DNA of 64,000 bases from Stenotrophomonas maltophilia D457 (GCF_000284595.1 NC_017671.1:2513001-2577000), one strand, 5' to 3'; positions 1 through 8,535 are shown, counted from the first letter of the stretch. Translations and numbers: made by a program. The notes: a model not told the origin generated them from the letters alone.

Positions 1-131
1 TGGATGTCGACATCGCGTACGGCGGTGAATTCGCCGAAGGACATGGTCACCTTGTTGATGGCGACCATGGTCTGTGCAGGCTCCAGCTGCGGTGCGCCAT
101 TGAACTGGCGCACGGTGGCATTGAGGGCCAT
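1..131 (-). CDS. ABC transporter ATP-binding protein, N-terminal fragment
   Basis: Reading the minus strand from the ATG at 131 gives MALNATVRQFNGAPQLEPAQ and then TMVAINKVTMSFGEFTAVRDV, a typical first beta-strand pair of an ABC nucleotide-binding domain of the SsuB/TauB/NrtD kind. The rest, including Walker A, lies outside the window. A purine-rich GGAGG sits just before the ATG, in the 13-nt gap after the stop of the binding-protein gene. The two are therefore almost certainly one operon and would energise the same importer. The permease is expected further left. The family call rests on about 43 residues plus context. Confidence 0.72.
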   Translation of the reverse strand, partial: MALNATVRQFNGAPQLEPAQTMVAINKVTMSFGEFTAVRDVDI

Positions 132-144
132 GGTTTACCTCCGC

Positions 145-1206
145 TTACGGTTGGGCAGCCGGCGCCGCAGCGTTGGCACGCTCGACGAAGGCATTGGTAT
201 AGGTCCGGGACAGATCGATATCGGCCTTGGCGACATCCGTGTTGAACTCACGCAGCACCTTCAGCGGTGTTTCCAGATCGGCAGGCGTGAAGTGACCGTC
301 CCGGGTGAAGATCGCGCGCGCGTTCTCCACCGCGCGGGCATAGGTGGCGCGGTCACCGGAGACGTAGCTGTCCGGCAGCGCGGCCACGATGTCTTCAGCA
401 CTGTTGTCGGCGATGAACTTCAAGGCCATCTGCTCGGCGCGGGCGATCTTCTCGGCCGCTTCGGGACGCGTGTCCAGGAAGCTCTGGTTGGCGTACATCA
501 CCGAGGTCGGGTACAGGCCGCCATAGACCTGGCGGGCGCCGTCGTCGCTGCGCGCGTCGAGGATGATCCTGCCGACCTTGCGCTCGGTGATCAGGGTGGC
601 GGCAGGATCATAGTTGACGAGCAGGTCGATCTTGCCCTGCTCCAGCGCGGCCACCGCTGCGGCGCCCGAGCCGACGCCGATCAACGAGATGCTGTCGGCC
701 GGAATATCGTGCTGGGCGAGGAAGTGACGGACGAAGAAGTCGGACGAGGAGCCCGGCGCGGTGATCCCGACCTTCTGGCCCTTGATGGTCTCCGGGCGCG
801 CCGGATCGAAGGTGGCATCCTCGCGGCCGGCCATCACCAGGCCGGAGTTGCGCGAGAGCAGTACGAAGGCCACCACGTCCTTGCCCTTGGCCTGCATCTG
901 GATGGTGTGGTCGTAGAAGCCGACGGCCACGTCGGTGGAATTGGCCACCAGCGCCTGCAATACCTTGGAGCCGCCCTGGGCGAAGTTCTCGGTCTTCACT
1001 TGCAGCCCGACGTCCTTGAAGTACCCCTTGGCGTCGGCGATGAAGAACGGCAGGTTGTTGAGGTTGTAGGAGCCGACGCTGATGCGTACCGGGGCATTGT
1101 CGCCACCGCCGGCGGATGCGCCTTCGCTGCGCCCGCTGTTGCTGCATCCGGCCGCGGCCAGACCGGCCGCGCACAGCGCGGCCAAGAAGAACTGCTTGTA
1201 CATCAT
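145..1206 (-). CDS. ABC importer solute-binding lipoprotein (NMT1/SsuA/TauA type)
   Basis: The 353-residue protein starts with a lipoprotein signal: charged MMYKQ, a hydrophobic stretch, and a lipobox ending at Cys21 (AAAGC). It would be anchored in the inner or outer membrane facing the periplasm. The body opens with ISVGSYNLNNLPFFIADAKG, followed by GYFKDVGLQVKTE and later VGITAPGSSSDFFVR. These are hallmarks of the NMT1/THI5-like periplasmic binding proteins that serve SsuABC, TauABC and thiamine-precursor importers. It precedes an ATPase gene by 13 nt and follows the GalD-like gene with a 72-nt gap on the same strand, so an operon is likely. The ligand cannot be read from sequence. The GalD neighbour hints at an aromatic or polycarboxylate compound, but this is inference. 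Confidence 0.85.
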   Translation of the reverse strand: MMYKQFFLAALCAAGLAAAGCSNSGRSEGASAGGGDNAPVRISVGSYNLNNLPFFIADAKGYFKDVGLQVKTENFAQGGSKVLQALVANSTDVAVGFYDHTIQMQAKGKDVVAFVLLSRNSGLVMAGREDATFDPARPETIKGQKVGITAPGSSSDFFVRHFLAQHDIPADSISLIGVGSGAAAVAALEQGKIDLLVNYDPAATLITERKVGRIILDARSDDGARQVYGGLYPTSVMYANQSFLDTRPEAAEKIARAEQMALKFIADNSAEDIVAALPDSYVSGDRATYARAVENARAIFTRDGHFTPADLETPLKVLREFNTDVAKADIDLSRTYTNAFVERANAAAPAAQP

Positions 1207-1278
1207 CCCTCCCAGGAGTGAAGCATCTACGTTGTAATGGCGGGCATGCGCGTCTACGCAGGCCCGTCCGGGTTCAGA

Positions 1279-2400
1279 TCATGCCGCTGACGTCCATTGG
1301 CGGGCTTGGGTGGCACTGGCCGTGGCGGGCGCGGGCGAAGTCGCGTACACGCGCCCCTCGAACAAGCGGCGTGCGGTGCGGACCACGCTGGCAATCACCG
1401 GCGAATCGCCCGAGCTGCGACTGAGGCCCACCTCCAGGGCCCCACTCGGATGTTCGAGGGTAATGCTGCCGGGAACGGACCGGCATCCGACCAAAGTGTG
1501 GGCCAGCGTGCCCGGCGTGACGGCGGCGGTGGCCAGGCCGACCGCACCGGTGATGGCCAGTGCGGTGTGGCATTGGTGCGGCATGAAATAGCGCACCTGC
1601 AGATCGCCGCCCTGTTGCGGCGCCGACAGCAGCACCGGCTTGGGAATGACCTTGTTGCCGGCGTCGGCGATGCCCATGCGGGCGCCCGCTTCGATGCGCA
1701 GCGCTTCCAGCCGGCGCATGAACGCCGCGTCCGCGTTCAGTTCGGCGGGCGAGGCATCACCGCGCACGCCCAGGTCTTCGGCACGCACCAGCATCATCGG
1801 CATGGCGCAGTCCACCAGGCTGGCCGGCACGCCATTGATGGTTTCCTGCGCATGCCCGCTGGGCAGCAGCTTGCCGGTGCGGGCGCCTGCCGCATCAAGG
1901 AAGGACAGCCTGACCGGCGCGGCTGAGCCCGGCGCGCCGGCAATGCGCGTATCACCGCGGTAGGCCACAGTGCCGCCCGGCGTTTCCACCGTGGCGATGA
2001 TCAGCTTGCCGGTATTGACGTTGTGGATGCGCACCTCGGTCTGCGGATCCTGCGCCTGCACCAGCCCACGCTCGATGGCATACGGGCCGACGGCCGCCAG
2101 CATGTTGCCGCAGTTGGGCGAGGTATCCACCACCTGCTGCTCCACCCGGACCTGGGCGAACAGGTAGTCCACGTCAGCGTCCGCCCGGCTCGAGCGGTCG
2201 ATGATTGCCACCTTGCTGGTCAGTGCGTTGCCACCGCCGATGCCGTCGATCTGCAACGGATGGCCCGAGCCCATCACTTCCAGCAGCAGGCGATCCCGTT
2301 CGGCGGTGTCCGCCGGCAGGTCGCTGGCCAGGAAGAACGGGCCCTTGGAGGTGCCGCCGCGCATGAGCACGCAGGGAATGCTGAGCAGATCGTTGGACAT
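1279..2400 (-). CDS. galD: 4-oxalomesaconate tautomerase / PrpF-family isomerase
   Basis: A 373-residue PrpF-fold protein (diaminopimelate-epimerase-like). It begins MSNDLLSIPCVLMRGGTSKG, the family signature, continues with QIDGIGGGNALTSKVAII, and carries the catalytic cysteine in SPNCGNM (Cys97). GalD of Pseudomonas converts keto- to enol-4-oxalomesaconate in gallate breakdown. PrpF isomerises 2-methylaconitate in the methylcitrate cycle. The FFLASDLP stretch and the absence of any prpBCD neighbours favour GalD-type activity. The open frame extends 135 codons upstream, but homology starts at the ATG at 2400, which I take as the start. It diverges from a LysR gene and probably leads the importer operon. 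Substrate assignment is by family only. Confidence 0.8.
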   Translation of the reverse strand: MSNDLLSIPCVLMRGGTSKGPFFLASDLPADTAERDRLLLEVMGSGHPLQIDGIGGGNALTSKVAIIDRSSRADADVDYLFAQVRVEQQVVDTSPNCGNMLAAVGPYAIERGLVQAQDPQTEVRIHNVNTGKLIIATVETPGGTVAYRGDTRIAGAPGSAAPVRLSFLDAAGARTGKLLPSGHAQETINGVPASLVDCAMPMMLVRAEDLGVRGDASPAELNADAAFMRRLEALRIEAGARMGIADAGNKVIPKPVLLSAPQQGGDLQVRYFMPHQCHTALAITGAVGLATAAVTPGTLAHTLVGCRSVPGSITLEHPSGALEVGLSRSSGDSPVIASVVRTARRLFEGRVYATSPAPATASATQARQWTSAA

Positions 2401-2509
2401 ACGTGTGCTAGATTGATGCGTATAGGGGATGAATGATCCCTCTTTGATTCGATACTGGCATGACCCTAATTGATCTGTGAATTTCTGATTTTTGGATGAT
2501 TGATACCCA

Positions 2510-3412
2510 ATGAGCATCAATTGCGAAATCCTGGATCTACGCGCGTTCCTGCTGGTATCGGAGACACGCAGCTTCCATCGCGCCGCTGAAATCCTGCACG
2601 TCTCCCAGCCGGCGCTCAGCCGACGGATACAGAAGCTGGAGCAGGCCGTGGGTTCGCCGCTGCTGGAGCGCACCACGCGCAGCGTCAGTACCACCGCTGT
2701 CGGCGAGAACCTGCTGCCACTGGTGCGCCGCATGCTGGAGGAATTCGATGGCTGGCTGTTCTCACTGCGCGGCCGGGAGGACACCCGCGGCGCCACCGTG
2801 ACCATCGCGTGCCTGCCGACGGCGGCGTTCTACTTCCTGCCCAGCGTGATGGCGCGTTTCCACGAAGCACACCCGAACGTGCGCTTCCGCATTCTGGATA
2901 TCCCGGCCACGGAGGGTCTGCAGGCAGTGGAACGTGGTGAAGTCGAGTTCGGCATCAACTTCATGGGCGCCAACGATCCGAATCTCGACTTCGACGTGCT
3001 GGCCCAGGACCCCTTCGTCCTCGCCTGCCGGCGCGATCATCCGCTGGCCCGCAAGCGCAAAGTGGAATGGGCTGATCTGGCCGAGCACCAGCTGATCACC
3101 GTGCATCGCACCAGCGGCAACCGCACCCTGCTGGACGGCGCGCTGGCGCGCGAGAACCTCAAGTTGAGCTGGCACTACGAGGTGACGCACCTGTCGACGT
3201 CACTGGGCATGGTCGAGGCCGGCATCGGCGTGTCGGTGCTACCGAAGATGGCCACGCCGGACGGGGATCACCCCACCCTGGTGACGCGCGCGATCGGCAA
3301 CCCGGTGGTGTCGCGCACGATCGGCATCGTCCGCCGACGGGGTGCCCTGCTCTCGCCCACCGCAGAGCGATTCCTTCAGATGCTGATGAGCCAGTGGCGT
3401 GGGGAGGCGTGA
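2510..3412 (+). CDS. LysR-family transcriptional regulator
   Basis: The 300-residue protein has the standard LysR layout. A winged helix-turn-helix fills residues about 7-66 (FLLVSETRSFHRAAEILHVS, QPALSRRIQKLE), followed by a linker helix and a two-lobed effector-binding domain from about 95. It is transcribed away from the GalD-like gene, with 109 nt between the two starts. That is the classic arrangement for a LysR protein controlling its divergent neighbour. The AT-rich intergenic stretch holds an imperfect inverted repeat around 2425-2443 (AGGGGAT then ATCCCT), a possible operator. The likely inducer is a substrate or product of the galD pathway; this is inference. Confidence 0.9.
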   Translation: MSINCEILDLRAFLLVSETRSFHRAAEILHVSQPALSRRIQKLEQAVGSPLLERTTRSVSTTAVGENLLPLVRRMLEEFDGWLFSLRGREDTRGATVTIACLPTAAFYFLPSVMARFHEAHPNVRFRILDIPATEGLQAVERGEVEFGINFMGANDPNLDFDVLAQDPFVLACRRDHPLARKRKVEWADLAEHQLITVHRTSGNRTLLDGALARENLKLSWHYEVTHLSTSLGMVEAGIGVSVLPKMATPDGDHPTLVTRAIGNPVVSRTIGIVRRRGALLSPTAERFLQMLMSQWRGEA

Positions 3413-3425
3413 GCAACCGCGCGGT

Positions 3426-4016
3426 TCACGCGCTTGTGCTGTCCTGGCTCCAGGCGAATGTGCTGCTGCCACCCATCAATCGGGCCGTCTGCATCGACCA
3501 TTCCTGCAGAAGCTGCCGCGCGCCTGATTCGCCACCTCGCCCGATTGCCTCCAGCATCCTGTCCAGTCTTCCGCGGATCGCGCTGGACACCGGCAGTGCG
3601 AGCAGATTCTTCAGTGCAGCGTCTGTGGCCGGGAAATCGCCCAGGCGAATGGTGGACAGGTACTTCACCCATTGGCAGTAGTCGCCCTCGAAACCGGCCT
3701 CGTCAACATACATCAGAAGGTCCGCAGCTGTTCTCACCCCTTCGAGCATTGCGAGGTGAGCCTCGTGCGTGCCGCGGAAAAAGTCCTTTGGATCTTCCGG
3801 GCAAGCGACCCTCTGGCCGAGAGACATATGCAGGTGTGGCAGGCCGTCATAGACCGGAAGTGCGAAGGTCCATACATAGATGGAGGACGGCGCTGGGTCC
3901 ATGGCAAACCCGGAGATCACATCGCGCGTGTACGAAACAATCAGAAAGTTGCCAACCACCCGCAACCCAGCCTTCCTGGCGTTCCGTTTCATTGTCCACA
4001 GATCAATGGATCTCAT
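3426..4016 (-). CDS. Hypothetical protein, second of a low-GC pair
   Basis: I do not recognise this protein. From the ATG at 4016 it has 196 residues. Possible starts are the TTG at 4055 (three bases after the upstream stop), the ATG at 4016 and the ATG at 3992 (MKRNARKAGLRVVGNFLIVS). None has a good ribosome-binding site. The sequence looks cytoplasmic: an alpha/beta N-terminal half (FLIVSYTRDVISGFAM, YVWTFALPVYDG) and a helical C-terminal half. Its base composition is clearly less GC-rich than the neighbours. It lies directly after another unknown gene on the same strand. Small lower-GC unknown pairs of this kind are often orphan immunity genes or recent imports; that is a guess. Confidence 0.6.
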   Translation of the reverse strand: MRSIDLWTMKRNARKAGLRVVGNFLIVSYTRDVISGFAMDPAPSSIYVWTFALPVYDGLPHLHMSLGQRVACPEDPKDFFRGTHEAHLAMLEGVRTAADLLMYVDEAGFEGDYCQWVKYLSTIRLGDFPATDAALKNLLALPVSSAIRGRLDRMLEAIGRGGESGARQLLQEWSMQTARLMGGSSTFAWSQDSTSA

Positions 4017-4058
4017 GCGTGCGCCCGACGGTTGGCGACGGCATAGGACTTTCAATGT

Positions 4059-4550
4059 TCAACTGGATGCCCTGCACCATTCGCCTTCCGTCGCGACAAG
4101 GGCTCGATCCAGATCGCGCCTTGCAATGGAAATCGATCTCAGACCAAGCGATTGAGCGACCTCGCACTGCGAGAAGAAGATGTCATAGGTCTCCATCAAC
4201 TCGGCATGAAACAGCTGATTGGGGGCGTTGTCGATCACCCTGAAGAGGTCCGTCATGAAATTCCATGCATCCACGACCTCCCCGGGGTCGACCTCCCGCC
4301 CTGAATCTACAGACGAGATCAGCGAGTCGAGGTCAATGACGGACTCTCCTTCCCAGTCCAGGACTCGGCCGCGCGCGGCAACCTGACCCTCCAGCCCTTC
4401 CTTGCTGCTATCGCAGACAGGCCTTCCATTGCTGGACATCACCCGATCATGGTCACCTGATACCCAGGCAAACCAGATGATCCGCATTCCCCCTGCAACG
4501 CCGACCGGATATATCGCTTCCACTATCGATTCCTGCTCAGATGGTTCCAT
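4059..4550 (-). CDS. Hypothetical acidic protein, first of a low-GC pair
   Basis: A 163-residue protein of no family known to me. It is acidic (DLDSLISSVDSGREVDPGEV) and has no signal peptide or membrane segment. It ends in a helical region (MTDLFRVIDNAPNQLFHAEL). The reading frame starts at MEPSEQESIVEAIYPVGVAG and stops a few bases before the next gene, so the two are probably cotranscribed. Composition is less GC-rich than flanking genes, suggesting acquisition. Size, acidity and pairing resemble contact-dependent or type VI immunity proteins, but no toxin gene is present nearby, so the role is open. Confidence 0.62.
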   Translation of the reverse strand: MEPSEQESIVEAIYPVGVAGGMRIIWFAWVSGDHDRVMSSNGRPVCDSSKEGLEGQVAARGRVLDWEGESVIDLDSLISSVDSGREVDPGEVVDAWNFMTDLFRVIDNAPNQLFHAELMETYDIFFSQCEVAQSLGLRSISIARRDLDRALVATEGEWCRASS

Positions 4551-4652
4551 CCATCCCGGGCTCTCACGGGAGGTACAGCCGCTCCGATGGTAACGCCAAA
4601 CTCGATTGCCGATGACCTGCGGAGCCTCCAGCGACCGGCACTACCAGGTCAA

Positions 4653-5180
4653 TCAACCTGCGGTTTCCAGCCCCTTCCCCGCCGCATCCATCCGCAGCGA
4701 GGCCAGGTAGCGACAGTACTTGCCCACGAAGACGCCAGTGAACCCGCCGGTCAGCAGCAGGTAGGCGGCGCTGAAGCCGGCACTGGTGGTCAGCGTCGGC
4801 GACACCGCAAATGCGACCTCGAAGCCGTACTTCACCAGGAAGGTGACCAGCAGCAGCGGCAGCAGGCTGAAGTCCGCGCTGCGCCAGAGCTTGCCGGTGC
4901 TGCGGTCCAGCGTCAGCTTCAATCGACTCAACAGCAGCCAGGCAAGCGCGGCCCCCGTGGCGATGCCGGCCAGCCACTCGCTCCAGGCGATCAGCGACGC
5001 GCCGAAACGATGGCTGATCGACCACGCACCCCAGACGGCAAACAGGCCGGGCACGATCGCCAGCTTCTGCAGCGAGGTCTGGGCCGGCTTCATGGCGGCA
5101 ATGCCACGGGTGACCAGGAAGGCCAGGAGCAGCCAGACCCAGATCGGCGTCTGCGAGGCGAGTTGCTGGAGCATGTTCAT
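4653..5180 (-). CDS. Integral membrane protein (DUF6622-like)
   Basis: The 175-residue protein is nearly all membrane. About five hydrophobic segments are visible: IWVWLLLAFLVTRGIAAM near residues 13-30, LAIVPGLFAVWGAWSI, WLAGIATGAALAWLLL, FSLLPLLLVTFLVKYGFEVA and AAYLLLTGGFTGVFVGKY. The repeated glycine and small-residue packing and the length suit the DUF6622 family found in proteobacteria, whose function is unknown. It stands alone, with a 234-nt gap to the next gene, which reads the other way. Confidence 0.7.
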   Translation of the reverse strand: MNMLQQLASQTPIWVWLLLAFLVTRGIAAMKPAQTSLQKLAIVPGLFAVWGAWSISHRFGASLIAWSEWLAGIATGAALAWLLLSRLKLTLDRSTGKLWRSADFSLLPLLLVTFLVKYGFEVAFAVSPTLTTSAGFSAAYLLLTGGFTGVFVGKYCRYLASLRMDAAGKGLETAG

Positions 5181-5414
5181 GAGCGGTCCCCCTGGTGAGT
5201 GGTGGCTGAGTGGTGGCGAGGTGTCCTCGCCTTGGCGCTCACTATTCGCTTCCGCCCGGGTTGCAGCCAGTGACAGCTGTCAGCCATCGCGGATGACCCG
5301 CCGGCATGCTGCGCGTCCCCGGCAGCTGTCGGGGTGGATTCACCCGGTTCACCCTGAGCGGGCCGGCCCTCGGTCCGCGCTACCATCACCACGACGCCGC
5401 TGCGAGCCACGTGC

Positions 5415-6566
5415 ATGTACCACGACCCTGTTCGACGCCGCCTGTGTGCGGCGCTGCTGGCTACCGGCTGCGGCTTGTCAGCACCATCGGCGCTGGCGAG
5501 CCGGGCGACGTTGGCGGGATGCGGTTCGCTGACCGCATTGCTGCAGGCCGAACGGCAGCCTGGCATGGCGGCCGTTCTGGTCGATCACGGGCGCATTGCC
5601 GCGCTGTCCACGACCGGGCGGCTCAATGACACCCGGCCTGCACCGATTGATCGCCATACCGTGTTCGAACTGGGGTCGATCACCAAGCTGTTCACGGCCC
5701 TGCTGATATTCCGGCTCCAGCAGCGGCATCTGCTCGACGTCACCGCGCCCATCGGCCAGTACGTGGAAGGGTTGCCTTCCGTATGGGCATCCACTTCGCT
5801 GCTGCAGCTGCTGAGCCATACCTCAGGCATTCCCAACTATCTGAATGAAGACAACTTCCTGCGGTTGATGCCGACGAATCCAGCCCCCCGTGAATTGCTC
5901 GCAGAGGTGGCCGAGCGGCCGCTGGCGTTTGCGCCCGGTGCGCGGCACGCCTATTCCAATACGAACTACATCCTGCTCGGCCTGGCCATCGAGCATGCAA
6001 CCGGCATGGACTACTGGCGGGTTCTGCAGGAGGAGATACTGTCGCCGCTGGGCATGCGCGATGCGGGACCGCGTCGTGCCGACGATCGGCGCCGTGTTGC
6101 CCAGGGGCATCTGTTCCAGGATGGCCACTGGCGCGCACCGCCCCCCACTGCTCCGGGCTCGGCATGGGCCGCCGGCGGCCTGCTCGCCAGCATCGACGAC
6201 ATGGCGCGCTTTGCTGTGGCGCTGGACCAGCATCGACTGTTGCCCGAGTCGGCCCTGAAGCGGATGTGGTGCGACACACTCCTCGCCAATGGCAGCAAGG
6301 CGGGCTGGGGGGGCGGCTGGGAAGTTTCCGATGGCGGAAAGGTAGTCGGCCATGGCGGCGGGACCGCAGGCTTTACCGGGTATCTCCGGCACCGTCCCAC
6401 CGATCGAAGAACGCTCGTCGTGCTGATCAATCGCGCCGGAGATATCAACCCGCAGGGCATTGCAGAGCGCCTCGACCTGGGCATGCGTGGCTGCAATGGG
6501 AGGCTTTCCAGGCCGACGCCTTCGCTGGATCAACCCGGCACCCGGACAACGCGATCCGTGCCATGA
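5415..6566 (+). CDS. Serine hydrolase, class C beta-lactamase/esterase family
   Basis: A 383-residue secreted or periplasmic enzyme. The N-terminus RRRLCAALLATGCGLSAPSA with a small-residue site near ALA28 looks like a Sec signal. The three active-site boxes of the penicillin-recognising fold are present and in order: S88-I-T-K91 (SxxK nucleophile), Y180-S-N182 (YxN) and H313-G-G-G (in place of KTG). The HGGG third box and the overall length match EstB-like esterases and D-alanyl peptidases more than true AmpC beta-lactamases. Substrate is unknown. It converges on the MTHFR-like gene with only six bases between stops. Confidence 0.85.
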   Translation: MYHDPVRRRLCAALLATGCGLSAPSALASRATLAGCGSLTALLQAERQPGMAAVLVDHGRIAALSTTGRLNDTRPAPIDRHTVFELGSITKLFTALLIFRLQQRHLLDVTAPIGQYVEGLPSVWASTSLLQLLSHTSGIPNYLNEDNFLRLMPTNPAPRELLAEVAERPLAFAPGARHAYSNTNYILLGLAIEHATGMDYWRVLQEEILSPLGMRDAGPRRADDRRRVAQGHLFQDGHWRAPPPTAPGSAWAAGGLLASIDDMARFAVALDQHRLLPESALKRMWCDTLLANGSKAGWGGGWEVSDGGKVVGHGGGTAGFTGYLRHRPTDRRTLVVLINRAGDINPQGIAERLDLGMRGCNGRLSRPTPSLDQPGTRTTRSVP

Positions 6567-6572
6567 CGCAGA

Positions 6573-7445
6573 TCATCGGCGCTGGCTGATGGAAATGTGG
6601 CGCCGGTACTGCGCCACCCACTCCAGCGACGGCGCAATACCGCCGAACGGGAAGAAATGCGGGCTGACCTGGCCATGGGCGCGGGTCAGCCCCTTCACCA
6701 GGCAATCGACGAACACCTCCGGCCCTGCCGTGCCGAGCAGCCGGCCGATCGAGATGCCATACCGGGCCAGCATCGATGCACTGGCGCCCACGCCGCACAT
6801 CGCGGCGTAGCGCAGCAGGCGAGAGACGCTGGCCGGGCCCGGCACGCCGACCAGCACCGGGACGCTGATGCCACGCGCGCGCAGTGCATCCAGCCAGGCC
6901 AGCACGGCATCGGCATCGAAGGCGAACTGGGTGACGATCAAGGGGGCCATGCCGCGCGCTTCGATGCTCTGGCATTTACGCTCAAGCGCCTGCCAGCGTT
7001 CGTCACTGCTCATTACCGGATGCCCTTCCGGGTGTCCGCCGATACCAACGACCTTGATCCCGGAGTGCTCCAGAAGACCGGTCTGGATGATCGAAGCACT
7101 GTCGGCAAACGGCCCAGCGGGCGTGGCCAGGTCGCCCGCGATCAGCAGGCAACGCGCGACCCCGGCGTCGCCGGCCGCGCGCTCCAGGAAGCGTTCAAGT
7201 GCCACGTGCGACCCGATGCGCCGGGCAGAGAGATGCGGCATCGGTTCGAAGCCGAGCGCGCGCACCGTGCGTGCGGCGGCCAGGCGGGCGTCGTCATCCT
7301 CGCTGGCCAGCCAGGGAATGGAGATGACCGTACCGCGCGGGATCCGATCCGCCTCGGCGCGCAGCGCAGGCATGGCCTTCGCGCTGACTTCCAGTGAAAA
7401 GGCGTTGATGAAGGATTCCGCGTGCGCTGAGGTACCGGCCGGCAT
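6573..7445 (-). CDS. Methylenetetrahydrofolate reductase-like (MetF-family) protein
   Basis: The 290-residue protein has the TIM-barrel pattern of the MTHFR family: FINAFSLEVSAKAM at the start, CLLIAGDLATPAGPF, GIGGHPEGHP, a central IVTQFAFDADAVLAWLDALR, and PVLVGVPGPASVSRLLRYA. Genuine MetF reduces 5,10-methylene-THF to 5-methyl-THF with FAD. This copy is divergent, and here it sits with the MesX/MesD genes, whose methionine synthesis is reported not to need 5-methyl-THF. Its ATG shares a base with the stop of the MetR-like gene (TGATG), so translation is coupled and control should follow MetR. An open frame runs far upstream of this ATG but overlaps metR out of frame. Whether it is a true reductase or a related methyl- or C1-handling enzyme is unresolved. 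Confidence 0.78.
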   Translation of the reverse strand: MPAGTSAHAESFINAFSLEVSAKAMPALRAEADRIPRGTVISIPWLASEDDDARLAAARTVRALGFEPMPHLSARRIGSHVALERFLERAAGDAGVARCLLIAGDLATPAGPFADSASIIQTGLLEHSGIKVVGIGGHPEGHPVMSSDERWQALERKCQSIEARGMAPLIVTQFAFDADAVLAWLDALRARGISVPVLVGVPGPASVSRLLRYAAMCGVGASASMLARYGISIGRLLGTAGPEVFVDCLVKGLTRAHGQVSPHFFPFGGIAPSLEWVAQYRRHISISQRR

Positions 7446-8359
7446 CAGCGCGCCTCGCGTGCATTGCCGGCAAGCGGCGAGCTGTTGCGGGCCAGTTCGA
7501 TGAAGGCCTGCAGGTAGTCGATACCGGTATCGGCCTCGCGCGCACCCAGGTAGATCTGCTTGGGGATGCCTTTGGCGCCCAGCCGTACGGGCACCACGTC
7601 CATGCGCGTGGCGTACTCCTCCACCAGCCAGCGCGGCATGGCAGCGACGCCGCGGCCGCTGGCCACCATCTGCATCATGATGTCGGTGGTTTCGATGGCC
7701 TTGTGGCGCCGCGGGGTGATGCCGGCCGGCAGCAGGAACTGGTTGTAGATGTCCAGGCGCTCGAACGGCACCGGGTAGCTGATCAGCACTTCCTGGCCGA
7801 GCTGGCGCGGCTTTACGTGGTCCACCTTGGCCAGGGCGTGGTTGCTGGCCACTACCAGCACCTGCTCGTAATCGAACACGGGGATGAACTTCAGGCCCGG
7901 CTTCAGCAGTGGATCGGGCGTGACCAGCAGGTCGATCTCGTAACCGAACAATGCGCCGATGCCACCGAACTGGAACTTCTGCTTGACGTCCACATCCACG
8001 TCCGGCCACGCCGCCAGGTAGGGAGAGACGATCTTCAGCAGCCACTGGTAGCACGGATGGCATTCCATGCCGATGCGCAGCGCGCCGCGCTCGCCCTGCG
8101 CGAACTGGCCCAACCGCTCCTCGGCCAGGTCCAGCTGCGGCAGTACCCGGTTGGCGACCGCCAGCAGGTACTGCCCGGCCTGGGTCAGGCGCAGGCTGCG
8201 GCCCTCGCGCAGCCAGACATCGGTGCCCAGCTGCTGCTCCAGCTTTTTCATGCTGTGGCTGAGCGCCGACTGGGTCAGGTTGAGCACCCCGGCGGCCGCG
8301 GTGAGCGAGCCCTGCTGTTCGACCTGCTGCACGATGCTGAGGTGGATCCGTTCCAACAT
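7445..8359 (-). CDS. metR: MetR-like LysR regulator of methionine synthesis
   Basis: A LysR protein of 304 residues. The N-terminal helix-turn-helix reads MLERIHLSIVQQVEQQGSL, then TAAAGVLNLTQSALSHSMKK, closely following the MetR pattern (LTQSALSH). I choose the ATG at 8359 because MetR proteins begin at this point. The ATG five codons upstream would overlap the perfect MetR box at 8365-8377. MetR uses homocysteine as co-inducer in enteric bacteria. Placement between the MTHFR-like gene and the divergent msuE-mesX-mesD operon, plus that box, makes this the likely regulator of both sides and of itself. Confidence 0.85.
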   Translation of the reverse strand: MLERIHLSIVQQVEQQGSLTAAAGVLNLTQSALSHSMKKLEQQLGTDVWLREGRSLRLTQAGQYLLAVANRVLPQLDLAEERLGQFAQGERGALRIGMECHPCYQWLLKIVSPYLAAWPDVDVDVKQKFQFGGIGALFGYEIDLLVTPDPLLKPGLKFIPVFDYEQVLVVASNHALAKVDHVKPRQLGQEVLISYPVPFERLDIYNQFLLPAGITPRRHKAIETTDIMMQMVASGRGVAAMPRWLVEEYATRMDVVPVRLGAKGIPKQIYLGAREADTGIDYLQAFIELARNSSPLAGNAREAR

Positions 8360-8364
8360 GACGA

Positions 8365-8377
8365 TGAATCTCATTCA
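8365..8377. promoter_or_regulatory. MetR-box operator (TGAA-N5-TTCA)
   Basis: The 13 bases TGAATCTCATTCA match the established MetR consensus TGAANNTNNTTCA at every fixed position. The site begins six bases upstream of the chosen metR start, so it can serve autoregulation. It lies about 160 bp before the msuE-like gene. A weak sigma-70 pair for the plus strand follows (TTTACG at 8400-8405, TAGGAT at 8423-8428, spacing 17). Confidence 0.75.
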
Positions 8378-8429
8378 TGGATTGGTGAAGTAATACCATT
8401 TTACGTCATGGAAGGGCATGGCTAGGATC

Positions 8430-8507
8430 GGGTCATGCCTTCGGTTGCCTGCCAGCCTGCTGACCCAGCCGGCCTGCAGGGCTGCGCACCTGCAGATGCC
8501 CGAAGGC
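8430..8507 (+). promoter_or_regulatory. Candidate structured 5' leader of msuE-mesX-mesD
   Basis: Three complementary pairs can be read upstream of msuE: GGGTCA (8430-8435) with TGACCC (8461-8466), CTGCAGG (8474-8480) with CCTGCAG (8489-8495), and GCCTTCGG (8437-8444) with CCGAAGGC (8500-8507). The first and third cross each other, giving a pseudoknot topology. This matches no riboswitch class that I can recognise and could arise by chance in GC-rich DNA. Confidence 0.35.
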
Positions 8508-8535
8508 GCTCCCCTCCCCCGCTGATAGCGAACAG

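Noticed and set aside
5415..6566. Chromosomal AmpC beta-lactamase
   Set aside because: The third active-site box is HGGG and not KTG, there is no adjacent ampR, and the sequence fits esterase/D-aminopeptidase relatives.
7446..8399. N-terminal extension of the MTHFR-like protein
   Set aside because: The frame is open across metR but has no folded-protein character. The ATG overlapping the metR stop begins the recognisable MTHFR domain.
8430..8507. SAM or SAH riboswitch of a known class before msuE
   Set aside because: The conserved cores of SAM-I, SAM-II and SAH riboswitches are not present. I kept the region only as an unclassified structured leader candidate.
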